A DNA stretch of 64,000 nucleotides, taken from the NCBI RefSeq assembly GCF_947179515.1, contig NC_067488.1, positions 33,207,842 through 33,271,841 on the forward strand, written 5' to 3'. The notes beneath the pieces are model-generated. The model was not told where the DNA came from. It was given only the letters and a program-made list of their open reading frames with translations, and searched no databases. This document shows, piece by piece, positions 1 through 12,129 of the stretch (positions are counted from its first letter, which is position 1; each line of letters opens with the position of its first letter). Made by a program: the position numbers and the translations under genes. The stretch comes from Apodemus sylvaticus (lineage: Eukaryota; Chordata; Mammalia; Rodentia; Muridae).

Positions 1-643
1 TAGAAGGCGAGTATACTGCCAAACACCAATTAAGCCATCAGTAAGTGCTAATTTTTTTTCAGGACTAGGGTGGGGTTGGTTCCATTTTTCTTCTCAGCAA
101 AATATTACCTGTTGGGCTCTTGGAGGAGCATTGCTTCCTGCGAGTATGACTTTGTGAGTGTAGCCCCTGAGGCAAATTAGGATATTATTTATTCATCAGC
201 CCAGCGTGTATTTTTGAGCGCCAACTAGAGATGCGTGATCTATGTTGGAATAAATGAACATGATACGGCTCAGCCATTAGCATATGGAGGTTGAGGTAGA
301 GCAAAGCCGACATGGAAAGTGAGTTTTATATCTCCAGGGAGGGTGGATGGCCTTTGTGGGGCAGGCTTACAGAATGGATAATGTATATTGAGTTCTGTGT
401 ATGTCTGATCCCTTGCCAGACGCTAAGAGTCTTTTGGGCAAATAGAACAGGAGGGGGTGGAGGCAGAGGAAGGGAAGGCACAGAGGGATTGAAATGGGCA
501 CACTCAGGAAGACTCTATGGATGGAATTAGATTATTAACAACAGAGCATTGTTATAGTACTGTGGGAACCCGCCCATCCTGACAGCCACAGATACTTGCT
601 TTTCTTTATACTATAAAGGCTCGTAAGCAATGCGGCAGCATTT

Positions 644-645
<2 letters not shown>
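1..645. other. unannotated unique sequence
   Basis: I see no recognisable gene, SINE, LTR or L1 end in this stretch. A short frame at 312-530 has no recognisable domain and contains a low-complexity glycine/arginine stretch, so I do not call it coding. Confidence 0.5.

Positions 646-679
<34 letters not shown>
646..679. repeat. (TG)n microsatellite
   Basis: An uninterrupted TG dinucleotide run of about 34 bp. It generates a poly-His/Thr reading frame on the opposite strand that should not be taken as coding. Confidence 0.97.
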
Positions 680-680
<1 letters not shown>

Positions 681-871
681 TTTAAAATCCATAGGTACAC
701 CCTTTTCACTGGTAACATGGAGGAGTACAATATTATTAAGTATTTGATATTCAGTAATAATATTAAGTATTTAATATTCATGTTAAATGCCCTACCTTGC
801 ATAGACAGCCACACCAACAGAAAAATTAAGTGGAATACCATCTCTAGTCCCTGTTGTGGAGTCCCCTCCCT

Positions 872-1210
872 AAAAGAAGTCACTTTCCATGTTGCTGTGA
901 CAAAACACATGGCTCATGTTTGGAGAAATTATGGTGTACAATGGTGAGATGGCATAGTGACCTTTGGACTTTGGTTACAGGACATGTGGCAGCTACTTGG
1001 TCACACCTTGGCAGACCAGGAACCAGACAGCCTGGACTGTAACTGGGGCCTGACAATAAACCACAAAGCCCACTCCTCAACAACCCAGATCGACCCCACC
1101 TTGTAAAGGTTCAACGACCTACCAAAACAGTTGGGAACCAACTACACGTTGGGAACCAACTATTCAAATACATAAATCTATGAGAAATACCTCACATTCA
1201 AACTGTAACA
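872..1210 (-). mobile_element. MaLR-type LTR (MT/ORR1-like)
   Basis: On the minus strand this block starts TGTTACAGTTTGAATGTGAG and ends with a GTCACAGCAACATGG-type segment, the layout of rodent MaLR LTRs (opening 'TGT..TTTGAATGTGA', closing 'TCACAGCAA'). The base just 5' of the LTR on that strand is preceded by a purine-rich stretch (GGAAGAAA), as expected for a polypurine tract. The copy is diverged. Subfamily cannot be fixed by eye. Confidence 0.6.
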
Positions 1211-2165
1211 TTTCTTCCTGGACCCTATAGGCCCAAGGCCATCTCAGTACAGAAAACATTCGCTTTTAGAAATTCACGTTAGAGATTCAGAATTTCTGCA
1301 GTCCCTGTAGTTTTATTGTTTAACATTCTTTAAAACTTTTCCTGAGTCTCTTCTGAGACTCAAGGTGATCACCTTTGATAGTCAGCCTTTGTCAAGTCTA
1401 AAACCAAGTTACAGCTTACAGTATAGGACACAGAGTAAACATTTCCATCTGAAATGGAGGGGTGGAAGAAAAGCAAGGTATGATTGGATCAGAGTGAGGC
1501 CAAAACTCAGTAGGGAGAATACCACACCTAATAGGTTGATGTTCGCCATCTCAGACCATTGGCGGAGTCATCTGGGCTCCAGCCAGTTGGGAGCCCTGCT
1601 CTACAGCTTACAGTATACATGGTCTCTCCTTTGAGCTGGTTCCAATTGGTGCCAGCTCCTTTTCTTAGTTAGATGTCTCATGTTCTTATGTCCTGGTAGT
1701 TCTAAAAGGCTGGACTTTCTCTGCAACTCAGGCTTTCTGGTCTCAGTTTCATCATGGCCAATTTAGGAACTCCACTCAGGTAATCTGACCCTTACACACT
1801 GCCTATCTTTAGCAGCTTTTAGAAACCATGCCACAAACCACTATAGCCTTTTAACTCATATTTTGTATACCTACAAAGTTAGTCCTGTGTGGATGATGCC
1901 AAGTTCTAATACCAGTTTGAAATATAGCCTGGTCCACTTGGACCACGTCTGTAGTAGCCTTTGACTAAAGGTCTTAATCTTCCTCCAGTACAGATGGGAT
2001 TACTTCTCTTCTGATCTTCCCTATAGGACCAAACTGAGGCTTGGGCATCTGTCACTGTATCCTTTCTAGAGTCCAGTAATAAGCAAGACAGTTCAGAGTC
2101 TGAGAACATGACCACACAATCAGCCCTGTGCCACTGCTCATGGGATGTGTGACATAACATCTACT
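1211..2165 (-). mobile_element. probable MaLR internal region
   Basis: This sequence lies directly upstream (minus strand) of the LTR at 872-1210 and runs into it through a purine-rich stretch, so it is most simply the non-coding internal part of the same element. It has no intact frame longer than about 90 codons. The left boundary near 2165 is a guess based on the change to AT-rich sequence; I do not see a matching 5' LTR. Confidence 0.35.
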
Positions 2166-2600
2166 TAATCTTTTTTTTATTAAATTTCTTCATCTGTAAT
2201 AGTCATATCATTAATTATGTCAGTAGTGGCAAGAATTAAACACACTACTTTATATTTAAAGCACCCATATGTGGATTAATAATAGTTATTGTGCTATAGG
2301 CCCTTTCTTAAGCATATAATGACTTAAGTACATAAAGATTATGAAAGGAACTAATACTATCAAAACGAGAATCAAAGATAACTTATGAAATAAATATGGA
2401 TGTGTTAAGTGTTAAATAGTTAGGCTCAGTGGCCAGTTGCATAAGGATTGAAATTTCAAAGCCAAAAGACGTGCAAACACCACTCTGAGACTCTATAACA
2501 GAACTTTCATAAGTTCTGATGCTATATGAGATGCTATAGAGAGGCCATAAGTAGAAAAATCATTTATTCTGTTGTGAAGATATATATCCTGGTACTTGAC

Positions 2601-2696
2601 ATGTAGCCAGGTTGGTCTGTAACACATGGTTATCCTTTTGTCTTACCAGCCTCCCAAGTTCTGGGATTATAGCTTTAGCCACCATAACCATCCAGC
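2601..2696 (-). mobile_element. old B1-like (7SL-derived) SINE fragment
   Basis: Reads ATGTAGCCAGGTTGGTC ... CCTCCCAAGTTCTGGGATTA ... GCCACCATAACCATCCAGC, recognisably the reverse complement of a B1 head and middle, but strongly diverged. No clear target duplication. Confidence 0.65.
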
Positions 2697-4018
2697 AAAT
2701 GCCTTTTTGAAGGAGTGAATTTAATTATGATTCAAGTGCTTTAGATGATACAACTACAAGGATAATTTTCAAGTCAGAGACAAGTGCGGGGACTGATCTC
2801 CTGATATTACTGCCAGACCATTACATGCCAGTGAGCATGTTCAAGGGTGCACAGCCGTTATTTCGGTTGTATGTACGGAAGATGTGACTCTGAAATGATG
2901 ATGTTGTTTTCAGTTTCACAATTTAGGCTTCTGTGAGAGTCTCCATGTGGAGAGTCTTGCCCCTCTGGAGGTGGATTTGATTCTTTAAAAAATAGGCATA
3001 ATTCATTCTGATCTGCGTCTTATGAATAAGATAGGAGTTGAAGCTCAAAAGCACCATTTTATTTTGGCTCCCAAAATGAAATGGAAGACTGTCTGTGAGG
3101 CCTAAATACCAATTTTCTCACTTGATCTATAAGTCAGCTATGAGGGCAATTTCCCAGAAACATTCCAAATGTGTCTTGAGCCAAAATTAGCCCCATCAGA
3201 AGGAGCAGTGGTTTGCCAGGAGACAAGGAGGGAGTTTTAAGGGACCATTTCAGAGAGGTTCGGTGGCATGTTACCTTCAGAGACTGTGCACAGCTTCTTA
3301 CAGTAATAAAAGGAACCTAGCATCTACAGAGTTTAAAGGAGACTGCTCATTAGTAGAACCTCACAGTGATTTTACAAGATACTAGGAGAGAATATTACTG
3401 GTAACACTCTCCAAGTGAAAGGGTAGACTCTAAGGGAGCTTGATGTGTTTGTTGATCAAGGTTCCAGAGCTGGTTGAGGGTAGAGCCACCTGCACCAAAC
3501 CTGTATGATCAAGAAGGCAGACAAATCACACAACTGCTAGCATGAGAGGCCCAGTGACTGTGGAAATCCTCTTTGAGCTGAAGAAAGATGATGTGTGTAT
3601 GTCCTGAGAATCTACCCACTTTATACACGTTTTCCATCTAGGAGGTAAAATGGTAAAGATAGGGATAGGTAGGGATATAGACATGTGTCCAATGGTCTGT
3701 ACATTCATCCTACTCTGTCACTAGCATTTGTGACTTTGACACATTCCTCATATTTTACTTGCTTTCATTTCCTTCTCTATAGGAGACTAATGACACTTAT
3801 AGAGTGCTATGAATGTGATTTTGATTTTTCTGCCTGACTGTGCTTCCGTGCGCAACTGCTGTTTGGTGCTAGGCTTGAGCAAAACACCCATGCACCTCTT
3901 AGGGTATGAGAAAATGTGGTCTAAGATGTACGAGGTCAAAACTGGGGCTCCCTGACTCCCAGGAATTCAGTCTCCACAAGTGGAGAACAGAAGAGGCCCA
4001 CAGGCTGAGGATGAGCTC
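2697..4018. other. unannotated unique sequence
   Basis: I recognise no gene or repeat here. Composition is ordinary for rodent intergenic or intronic DNA and stops are frequent in all frames. Confidence 0.5.
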
Positions 4019-4260
4019 GGAGCTGGGGGGAGGGGGAGGCAGGAGTGGGGGGGACAGGGGTGGGAGGGTAGGGGTAGGGGGGCTGGGGGTTGGGGGATTG
4101 GGAGTGGGGGGTGGGGGCTGAGGGGGTGGGGGCGGGAGGGGATCCCAGACTCATGGACATCTGCATGCTGCTGGGTCGCAGGGAGTTGGGAACAGAGTTG
4201 AGTCTGTGCTCTATGGAGTGTGGTGGGGAGTTGGGGGGAGGGGGCTGGTGGAGGGGGCAG
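4019..4260 (+). repeat. G-rich low-complexity tract
   Basis: Dense runs of three to seven G separated by one to four bases (GGGGGTGGGGG-like) from about 4022 to 4142, thinning out to 4260. Four or more G-runs fall within any 30 bp of the core, so G-quadruplex formation on the + strand is possible. The apparent Gly-rich and Pro-rich frames on both strands are by-products of composition. Confidence 0.85.
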
Positions 4261-4389
4261 GATGGTGGTGAGGGGTGTGTATGTGGCAACTCCGGAGGAG
4301 CTCAGAAGTGGTGAGTCTGTCTGGGAGCAACTTCTGTGGGAGGCTTAGGTGGTGCGGTTCTGTAGATGAAGGCCTTCTCTCAATGCTCC

Positions 4390-4751
4390 CAATGGCGGTT
4401 CTTGATGAAAGAGACAGTCTTTACTTCCAAACTGTTTATTGATTGCTCATTGTGGAAAATGGCTACATACCACCTCCTCTGAGTGGATCAGAGATTTTAC
4501 AGGAAGGAATATCCGGGAAGGGAAGCTTATTGGCTTAACCTTCTGGGCCTCTAGATACCTCATTTGTGTGGAGAAGTCTGTTGTGATCTATATCATCATA
4601 GGTCACATTCCTGTGTAGGGAGTGTGGTCTTATAACTGGGGCCTGGTCAGAAGCAGGTGAAGCTCCTACTGACTTCTCAGAGGTTCCCTCTCAGAGGTTC
4701 TGGGGCTTCCAACCCATTCAACCTTACCAGGTTTCCTGGCACAGTTCCACA
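4390..4751 (-). mobile_element. LTR-like sequence with AATAAA
   Basis: On the minus strand it begins TGTGGAACTGTGCC, carries CAATCAATAAACAG (an AATAAA polyadenylation signal) about 310 bp in, followed by GTAAAGACTGTCTC, which is the usual R/U5 layout of rodent ERV LTRs. I could not define the 3' end or a target duplication, so family and exact extent stay open. Confidence 0.35.
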
Positions 4752-4826
4752 ACTCTTCATTTTCTTTTTTATAAAGGAGAGATATCATTGAGGTGACTGT
4801 CTCTTATGTTATTTGCAGTGAAAATT

Positions 4827-4828
<2 letters not shown>

Positions 4829-4862
<34 letters not shown>
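4829..4862. repeat. (GT)n microsatellite
   Basis: Perfect GT dinucleotide run of about 34 bp. Confidence 0.97.
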
Positions 4863-4864
<2 letters not shown>

Positions 4865-5756
4865 GTATCAAAATAAAACACAACATAAGCCAGAGTGGCA
4901 AGGAGGGGTGAGGGTTAGGAAGAAAAGGGATTATTGAACCAAATAATCTTTCAGTGGATTGAAACTGAGCATGTTTGTACAATTTTTCAGGGTGTTATAA
5001 GTTTCCCCGAGTTCAGTAGCCATTAGACTCTGGCAAGAGAGATTATTCATTGCTGAAGGTGCAAGACTGCCAGGGTCTGCTTGTCTCAGAAGTCTTCAAT
5101 CAGATGATGTGTCTGGACAAAGGCACCTTCTTTGTCCCAGGGGGGCCCAAGGAGATGGCAGGTTGGGTCTAACTCCTCTGGCCTACACTGGCAACTCTCT
5201 TTTTTCCTTCTGTAGAGATAAACCTGTAGAGTCATCACAACAGAGGAGCAGAACCCAAGCAGGGGGATGTCTGAACAGGGTGGGTCATGTATATGTTAAG
5301 CCTGTAAGTTTGCTTGGGAGCACATTGGTGGTCTGTTGTTAAAACCTCAAAAAAAAAAAGGCAAGCATATTTGAAGAATTAAGTCTTGGAAGGAGTCCCT
5401 TAAGTGAGGAGTTACCTGTGTTGTGTTAAGGAAAGCAGAGAGAAGAATTGAGAATTTATCTGTTTTGGATGGCTGAGGGAGAAAATATCATGTTAACTGT
5501 GTATCTGGGATAGGCAGCAACAGCTTGCCTGTAAAAAGAAACTAGTTGTTAATTAAGGATTAAATAATGGTTATTAACGTAGTTGGTGTGATCTGTAGGA
5601 GTAGGTTAAACATGATTTTTGAAGTTTAAAAGAGATTTTAGGACAATTTTAGGTTAGAAGGCACTAACATTGTTTTAGATGCTCCTGTTAGGGGAAAGAG
5701 CAAGTATTTAAACAAAGGAGCATGGGAAATTTGGGGTTAAGAGTCTCAGGTGTGTT

Positions 5757-5936
5757 CCCTCCCCTGCCCCCCCTCAACCCCCCTCCCCTTGACCCCCCCA
5801 AATTCTCAGCAGCAAGATCCTATTTCTTGGCAGGCTCTTTTCACCTGGGGTGGGGTGGAGTGGTGGGGTGGTGGGGGAGCTGGGGGGGGGTGGGGGATGG
5901 GGGGGTGGGGGGTGGGGGGAAGGGGAAGGGGAGGGG
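5757..5936. repeat. paired C-rich and G-rich tracts
   Basis: A C-rich tract (5757-5801, runs of C4 to C7) is followed after about 45 bp by a G-rich tract (5847-5936, runs of G4 to G9). The two are near-complementary in composition, so the single strand could fold on itself, or form a G-quadruplex on one arm and an i-motif on the other. Pro-rich and Gly-rich frames here are composition artefacts. Confidence 0.85.
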
Positions 5937-8000
5937 CCTGCTCTACCAGGCCCAGGTTGATTCTGCTCTAGCAGGCAGGTGCCCACTGTCCCTGCTTGTT
6001 TTTGCTAGAAGGCAGGGATGTGTTGTTTTTTATACACCTTAAAAGTAGAGACAGTAGAGAGCAGGGAGGTGGTTCAGTGAGGTAGCTCTGCTTGAAAACA
6101 AAAGTGGGAAGAAGACAGGGTGTGTGTCTTGAGAGTGGGAAGGCCTGAATCTTTGGAACTAGTGCCAGGTGTTACTTTGTTTAATCCATGGTTCTGATAT
6201 GGGTCTGCATGGGTCACCAGCTGGGACATGTGTCAGCTGGGTATGTCCCATGTTGTAGGCACCAGACTGTGTTGTCACTGTGAATACACATCTGACAAGA
6301 AGCAGCTTAAGAGAGGAAAGATCTCGTCTCACGGTCTGAGGAGTTATAGTTCATCACCGTACAGAAGACAGCACAGGAGTGGCTTGTTTCTGTGGTCCTG
6401 GGAGCTCAAGGCTGCTTGTTCACCTCTCAGTGGTCAGGAAGCAGAACGTGAGTGCAGGCACTCTCCTGATTTCTCTTTTTTCACTTTTTATTTAGTCTGG
6501 GACACTGCTCTCCATGGATTGTTCTGCTCATAGTCACAATGGATTTTTACCTGTCTTCAGTCAATCTTTTCTGGAACTGCTGTTACAAACAGGCCCAAAG
6601 ATGTGTTTCCTAGGTGACCTTGAATCCAGTGAATCTGAAGCGAACATTGAAAAATACCCACTAGGGGCATATAAGGCCTGTATTTGATTCATCATAAAGA
6701 TATTGAGCCTATTACTATTTCATTCAAAGATCATGTAATGTCAGTGATATCATCCCTCCCTCCATATTATAAAAGGGAAAACTGAGGTGAAGTATTTTGC
6801 CCAGTTTCCCATCAAGGTCAGAATTGGGTCATTGTGTATGACAATATAGCATGCATACTTATATGCTGTAATTAATCTGCTACCTTGAATTATGCTCACT
6901 AATGAGCAGGTGGCGAGATAGATTCATGTTTTATAGAACTATATAGAAAGACCCTTTGTTTCCTTTAGTGTGGTCCCTGCAAAATATATCTGAAAGCCAT
7001 AGCAGATATTTACCTATCCCCAAGAAGTCTCCATCCCCAGAGGATTACCAAATAAAATGGATTCCTTAAATACAACTCACTTTACAACAGTCTTAAGCAA
7101 TGTAGTTTTAGAAACAAGGATATATTTTTCAAATTTGTGTTTCCTTTGTAATTAAATGTGAAGTTGATTCACTTGAGGCTTAAGATTTCCCCTGCAGAGA
7201 ACATGCCTAATGACTTCCATCTCTGTCACCAATGTCTTAGGCTTATGAGATTTATGCTTGACATTATTGATGACAATGTTGTCATTTTTCCCAGTGTGGT
7301 TCATTTCCAGAAAGTAACGATTATAACGGAAACACCCAAACAACTGAATAAACAACCTCTGATCTGCATATATGTCAACTCAGCCAACACTGAGCTGCTG
7401 TCTCCAAGACCAATGCATTCCAATTCCATCATGTGACAGTTTGGAGTTTCAGCCATGTCCAATAACAGTATAAAAGTCCATGCTAAACATGTAGAAGAAA
7501 ACTAATAGCTTGTCAAACTTGAACAAACAAAAGCAAAGACAAGTGGCAGAGAGAAGGACATCTTGTAAATGAGGAATAGTCAACATTGGGCAAAGAATCT
7601 CATTTTGTTTAGCTACTAAATATTTCCTAGGAAGCCCCAAACTAAACATCTTGTTGACAATCCCAAAGCTATGTATGTAGTGAGTCACAGAAGATCCATT
7701 TGTGTGTGTGTGTGAATTAAAGAAATATCCATAATTTTTCTTTTCTTCCTTGTCTTGACTTCCTTATGAGTAGGGTATAGTTTTTTTTCTTTGTTAAGTT
7801 TAAGTTTTTCCAGTAAGACTCATTTAGACCTGCCCCAGTCACACCCATCTTGGTAGATTGGAAGAAAGATGCCCAAGTACCTTGCTGCTGGAACCACCAG
7901 AGGATGATTGGGTGATGGAGAGATGGGAAAGATGGAGTACATGGTAGAGAGATGGAAGAGAAAGCGAAGCCAAAGGGCTCATACATTGTATGGAAAAGGC
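5937..8000. other. unannotated sequence
   Basis: No gene or repeat family recognised. Frames of up to about 100 codons (for example 6228-6533 +, 7158-7436 +, 7717-8016 -) show no domain or codon pattern that I recognise and are about the size expected by chance in this much DNA. Confidence 0.45.
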
Positions 8001-9235
8001 AGGACTGGACACTCACGAGCAGCTGGGAACAGGCAAATATGAGGATGCTGGGATGAGATCCTGGAGCAGGCTGCTGCCAAGGGCCTTGTCTGGATCTGAG
8101 CTCCTTTTACAGCTGGAGTCTGTCTGTGTGGATGTCTGTGGCCTGAGTTAACGCCAACGCCAAGTGGATGTCTTCAATCTGGGCTGCCACCAGAGACCAT
8201 GTGGATATCTGAGGGTCATGTTACAGTAGGGGGACATGTTGATTTGAATGGCCTGCACTGCTATGGGGATAGCCTGGGCACATGTCTGGGCCTGTGGCTT
8301 TCTCTGTTGATGTCCCAGGCCTGTGTTGCCACCAAAGGCCTTGCAGATGTCCCTGGCTGAGACACTGTACTAAGTTAGGCCTGCCCATCATCTGGGCAAC
8401 ACAGTAAAGCTACCCTGAAGATGGGGTAGCTGGTGAGCCAACCTGCGTGTGTGAGCTTGGGCTGGCTAGCCCTGCCTTGTTGTGGGGTGGCTTGGGTGAG
8501 GAAGAGACACCCTTCCCCAAACCCCCTTCATCCCCCTGCCTGAGGCAAGTGGAAGAGCTAACCCTGAGGTCATGAGAGCAGGAGAGCTGGCTATACCCCC
8601 TCATTGGCTGCAGTACTCAGGAGAGCAGGCCCTGTACCTCACCTGGGAAACATAGTAGAGCTCTTCTCAGTGACAAAGGTGCAGGTGAGCTGCCCCAAGC
8701 ACATGGGAGCAGAAGAGCTGGCCTGCCCCTTGCTGGTGCGGCAATGGGCAAGCTAGTTGTAGCAGCGTTTGAGTCCCCACTGGTGGTGCTGGCATGCAAG
8801 AGAATTGGTGGGCTGGTCCAGAGCTTTGACTTGGCCCACCACAACGTTTATCACATCTATGGTCTGCTGGAGTGCACGAATGGGTCTGTCCTGTAGATCC
8901 TAAACTGCAGGATCTTCATGGAACAGGGCAATAACAGGAAATCTGAAAGGAATCCCCATGAGGATCCAGTATAGATAGAATAGCAGAAGCCAGAGGTCTC
9001 AAAACAGGCTAATGATTCATTGTAATGAACATTTACAAGTTCATGTGTATGAACAGCTTCCACAACGTGCGCGGGTGCGCGCATGTGTGTGTGTGTGTAA
9101 TCTTATTTAATTTTGTTTTGGTGTGTCAGGGCAAAAGGTGGAAGGGATGGATTGTGACTGGGATTTAGGTGCATGATGTGAAATTCACAAGGAATCAATA
9201 AAAAGTTCAAAAAAGAAACCAAATTAAAAAAATAA
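8000..9235 (+). mobile_element. old rodent L1 3'UTR-like block (Lx-type)
   Basis: A long GC-richer stretch with degenerate internal repeats of the theme 'GAGAGCAGGAGAGCTGGC' / 'GCTGCAGTA' / 'CAGTAGAGCT', followed by a GT-rich patch, a GGCAAAAGGTGGAAGGGATGG segment and CAATAAAAAG with an A-rich end (9196-9235). This is how I remember the 3' untranslated region of old rodent L1 (Lx) copies. No ORF2 is visible upstream, so this would be a short 3' fragment. Confidence 0.45.
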
Positions 9236-9488
9236 GACTAGCTCTCTTCAGTGGTGTGTACCTATATGTGGCAATCGCCAGTTCTAGTCTGAGGTCTTGA
9301 CAGTTTCTAGCAATTCTTTGACTTCCTTTTGATATCAGAACTGTTAGGAGGAAGTGTTCCATCATTCGTGGTCTTGGATTTAAAGACAGACAAAGAAGAT
9401 CTGACAATAAACAAGGCTAGGGTGGAGATTGGCCCCCTTGATCTGAAAGTGTGGTGTAAATACGTTTGAGGTAAGTTATTGAACACTG

Positions 9489-9542
9489 TTATTCAGTTAT
9501 TTGTTATTCAGTTATTTGTTATTCAGTTATTTGTTATTCAGT
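9489..9542. repeat. 15-bp tandem repeat, 3.6 copies
   Basis: The unit TTATTCAGTTATTTG repeats without mismatch about 3.6 times. No relation to a neighbouring element is apparent. Confidence 0.95.
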
Positions 9543-10024
9543 ACAATGATAAAACCCACCACTACCACAAGAAACTTGTGTTAACTGAAGAGTAGAAATA
9601 TATGGTATAATGTAACAAGTCTGCTTTAAGTCAAGGACTCAAATGACAGTGTTTCTCTAACTGTATAGTAAACCTTCATCCACCATCTATCATCCACCCA
9701 TTCACTAATCTGTCCACTTTTGACTCCTTCTTAACTCTGATTTGCTTTATATGTTGGTTTTCTTCATCTGGAGGGAAGTTTATTCTGTGCATTTACTACC
9801 CTGTAATTTACAAAATAGTATTCCTGGAAAATGCTCTGGGAAACTCTTCATGGGCTAATAGACTTGAGAAAAAAATGTCTACTATATTTCAAATTTACAA
9901 ATTCACTTGTCATTTAAAGCACACAAGCAAGTAAACAAAAAAACAATGAGAAGTTGTTATAGTAGAAAATAAACTAATATGATTTGTTAGTGTTGCCCTT
10001 CCTAAAATAATTTGTGTTGGTTTT
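9543..10024. other. unannotated sequence
   Basis: Nothing recognised between the 15-bp repeat and the LTR-like segment. Confidence 0.45.
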
Positions 10025-10450
10025 TCCACGCAGTTCATCTGCCTGCATGCTGTGCAGGTCACCTGTTTGCCCGCTGCATGGCCGCAGGGATACAGCGGAG
10101 ATTTAGGCTGCAACGTGGAGGTCACACCAGGCCAAACAGTTCCATGTGGGGCTTTATTTAAGATGGGGAAAAGGTGTAGCAGGCAGGAAGAAGGAAGGAA
10201 AAGAAAAGAGAGGAGAAACACTACCCAATTATATACTGGTGATGAAGTAAATTACAGGTAATTCTGGGTATATGGTGGCTGTTGCCTTGGCAACAGGCCT
10301 ATAGTTGCACTGTGCTAATTGTTGTCTATGTGGTGTCACAAGTCTCAGTACTAACAATCTGACCACTCAAAATTTCTTGATTTGAATTTTGGGGAATTGT
10401 TCTACAAAGGACATAGGGCACCTAGTCTTAGTTTTGGCTAGTCCACAAGG
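10025..10450 (-). mobile_element. LTR-like sequence with RFX-type palindrome
   Basis: Minus-strand reading gives a CT-rich promoter-like stretch, then CATCTTAAATAAAGCCCC (AATAAA signal), then a GC-richer tail, consistent with U3-R-U5 of a rodent ERV LTR. A perfect GTTGCC-TT-GGCAAC palindrome sits at 10281-10294 in the U3-like part. Ends and target duplication are not resolved, so the LTR call is tentative. Confidence 0.35.
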
Positions 10451-11427
10451 TTATCTACTCCCTTTTATTGCAACTTGTATCTCCAATCACAAAGTGAGGG
10501 GGTTGGCTTTCTTGGTCATTTAAGACTTCAAAGGGCTCTAGAATCTATAATTCCAATACTTCTCCATATGTTGTGGAAATGGGGGTAGTGTGGCTAGGAA
10601 AGAAATGATTAGGTGTTGGTCGTGGAGGCATTGTCTAGAGCTTCTGAGGCTCAACACATTCAAGATTAGGAGGATGGAGATGGTGCAGTAGTAACCACGC
10701 TGGTTTATTCAGCCTGTCTTGGGACATATGGCCTAGCTCAGGTTACCCAGTACCCTCAACATTCCATTTTTTTTATGCTGGTTTCCCTCTTTTATAATTT
10801 GTGTCCGTTGGGCCTCTTGGATTGCATCTGTTTCACCCCAGACTCTGCAGCCCCTGCAGCAGTTCTTTGGAAACTATTCTTAGTGGCATTCAGCTCAGCT
10901 GCTGGTTCTGGGAGGAGAGTCTGCTACAAATCCTCCATTAGTCAGGATGCTTTTCAAGGCTGAGAATAAAACCCTGACTCAAGCTGGCTCAAACAAAAGA
11001 GAATTCATTATTTTGCAAATTAGGAATTCCAGGGGCCAGGGCAGATCTGAATCTGGTTGAATCAGCCATTCAACAATAGAATTCAGGGCAGGTTTCCCCC
11101 TCCCTTTTCCCTGCTCTGCCATCTTTACCTAGCATCTGATGGAGGGGGCAGTAGCTGCACACACACATTCCATCTCAAAATGACAAGATATGGAGAATAA
11201 AGGGGCACATTTTCCTGTGACTATTTTTTGGAAACAATGGTATCCCCAAAACCTAGAAGGTTTCTCTCTCATGTTTCATAGGTCAGAATTAGGACCTGAC
11301 CATTCCTCAACCCATCAAATATGGAGAAATCAGCATCATCTTAAGACCAGTCACACCCATCCCTGGAGCTGGGGATGATGCCAACTACTAAGGAATATCA
11401 TATGTCAGAGGTAGAACAAAGCATGGG

Positions 11428-11530
11428 TTGTGTTAGGAAGGAAGAAAAGAAAGAAGGAAGCAAGAATTGAGGGAAGGAAGGATAGCTAGATGGAAAACGG
11501 AAAGATGCTAAGAGAAGAAAGGGGGAAGAA
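11428..11530 (+). repeat. GA-rich low-complexity (GGAA/GAAGG)
   Basis: Purine-only stretches built from GGAAG and AAAGA words, including AGGAAGGAAGAAAAGAAAG. Confidence 0.85.
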
Positions 11531-12036
11531 AAGGGTCTTAGAGTAATCTGGAATTATTAATCTTCCTAGCTGCAAATATAAGCCTGATGCTAACCTTTTA
11601 CATCATATTGTACTAGTCCTGAATTTCAGGGTAAAAAATCTTCACTTACCTCAGCATCTGTGTGCACTAAACTTTAGGAAGAAAGGTTGTAGATGGCAGA
11701 AATGCACTGTGTTCTGCTTTAATAATTCCATATGGACTACAGCTTTTTCTGTCTTCTAAGACTTACGTACTCACCCCTGACACAGAAGAACCAGTGTAGG
11801 AAATTTCTCCACCCATGAGAAATGTTCAGCTGGTAGGTTGACTCTAGTACTCTGCATAAAAGTGAGGGCAGTACAGTCCTTATTTAGCCATCAAACTCCA
11901 TACTGGACTTGTAGCTCAGACCCTCATGTCTATTCTTCCAGCTAGGCCACTGAAAGCCAGGATTTTGCCCCTAGGTATGGAATCTTCAGCCAGTTATTTT
12001 ACTTCTTCACCTATTGCTTCTCTGTAGAAGTAATAG

Positions 12037-12059
12037 TAGTGGTGGTGGTGGTGGTGGTA
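12037..12059. repeat. (TGG)n trinucleotide repeat
   Basis: About seven GTG/TGG units, followed by a looser GAT/GAC/AAC-rich stretch to about 12125. Confidence 0.9.
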
Positions 12060-12129
12060 GTGATGATGATAAGACGTCAATGATGGACTGACAACAACGA
12101 TGACAATAACAACAATGATTATGATGACA

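Noticed and set aside
3936..4314. Pro-rich and Gly-rich frames around 4.0-4.3 kb
   Set aside because: Direct consequence of the G-rich tract; amino-acid composition follows the base composition in every frame.
6061..6140. tRNA-like start (GGTGGTTCAGTGAGGTAGCT) suggesting a tRNA-derived SINE
   Set aside because: A box-A-like word is present, but no convincing box B or SINE body follows.
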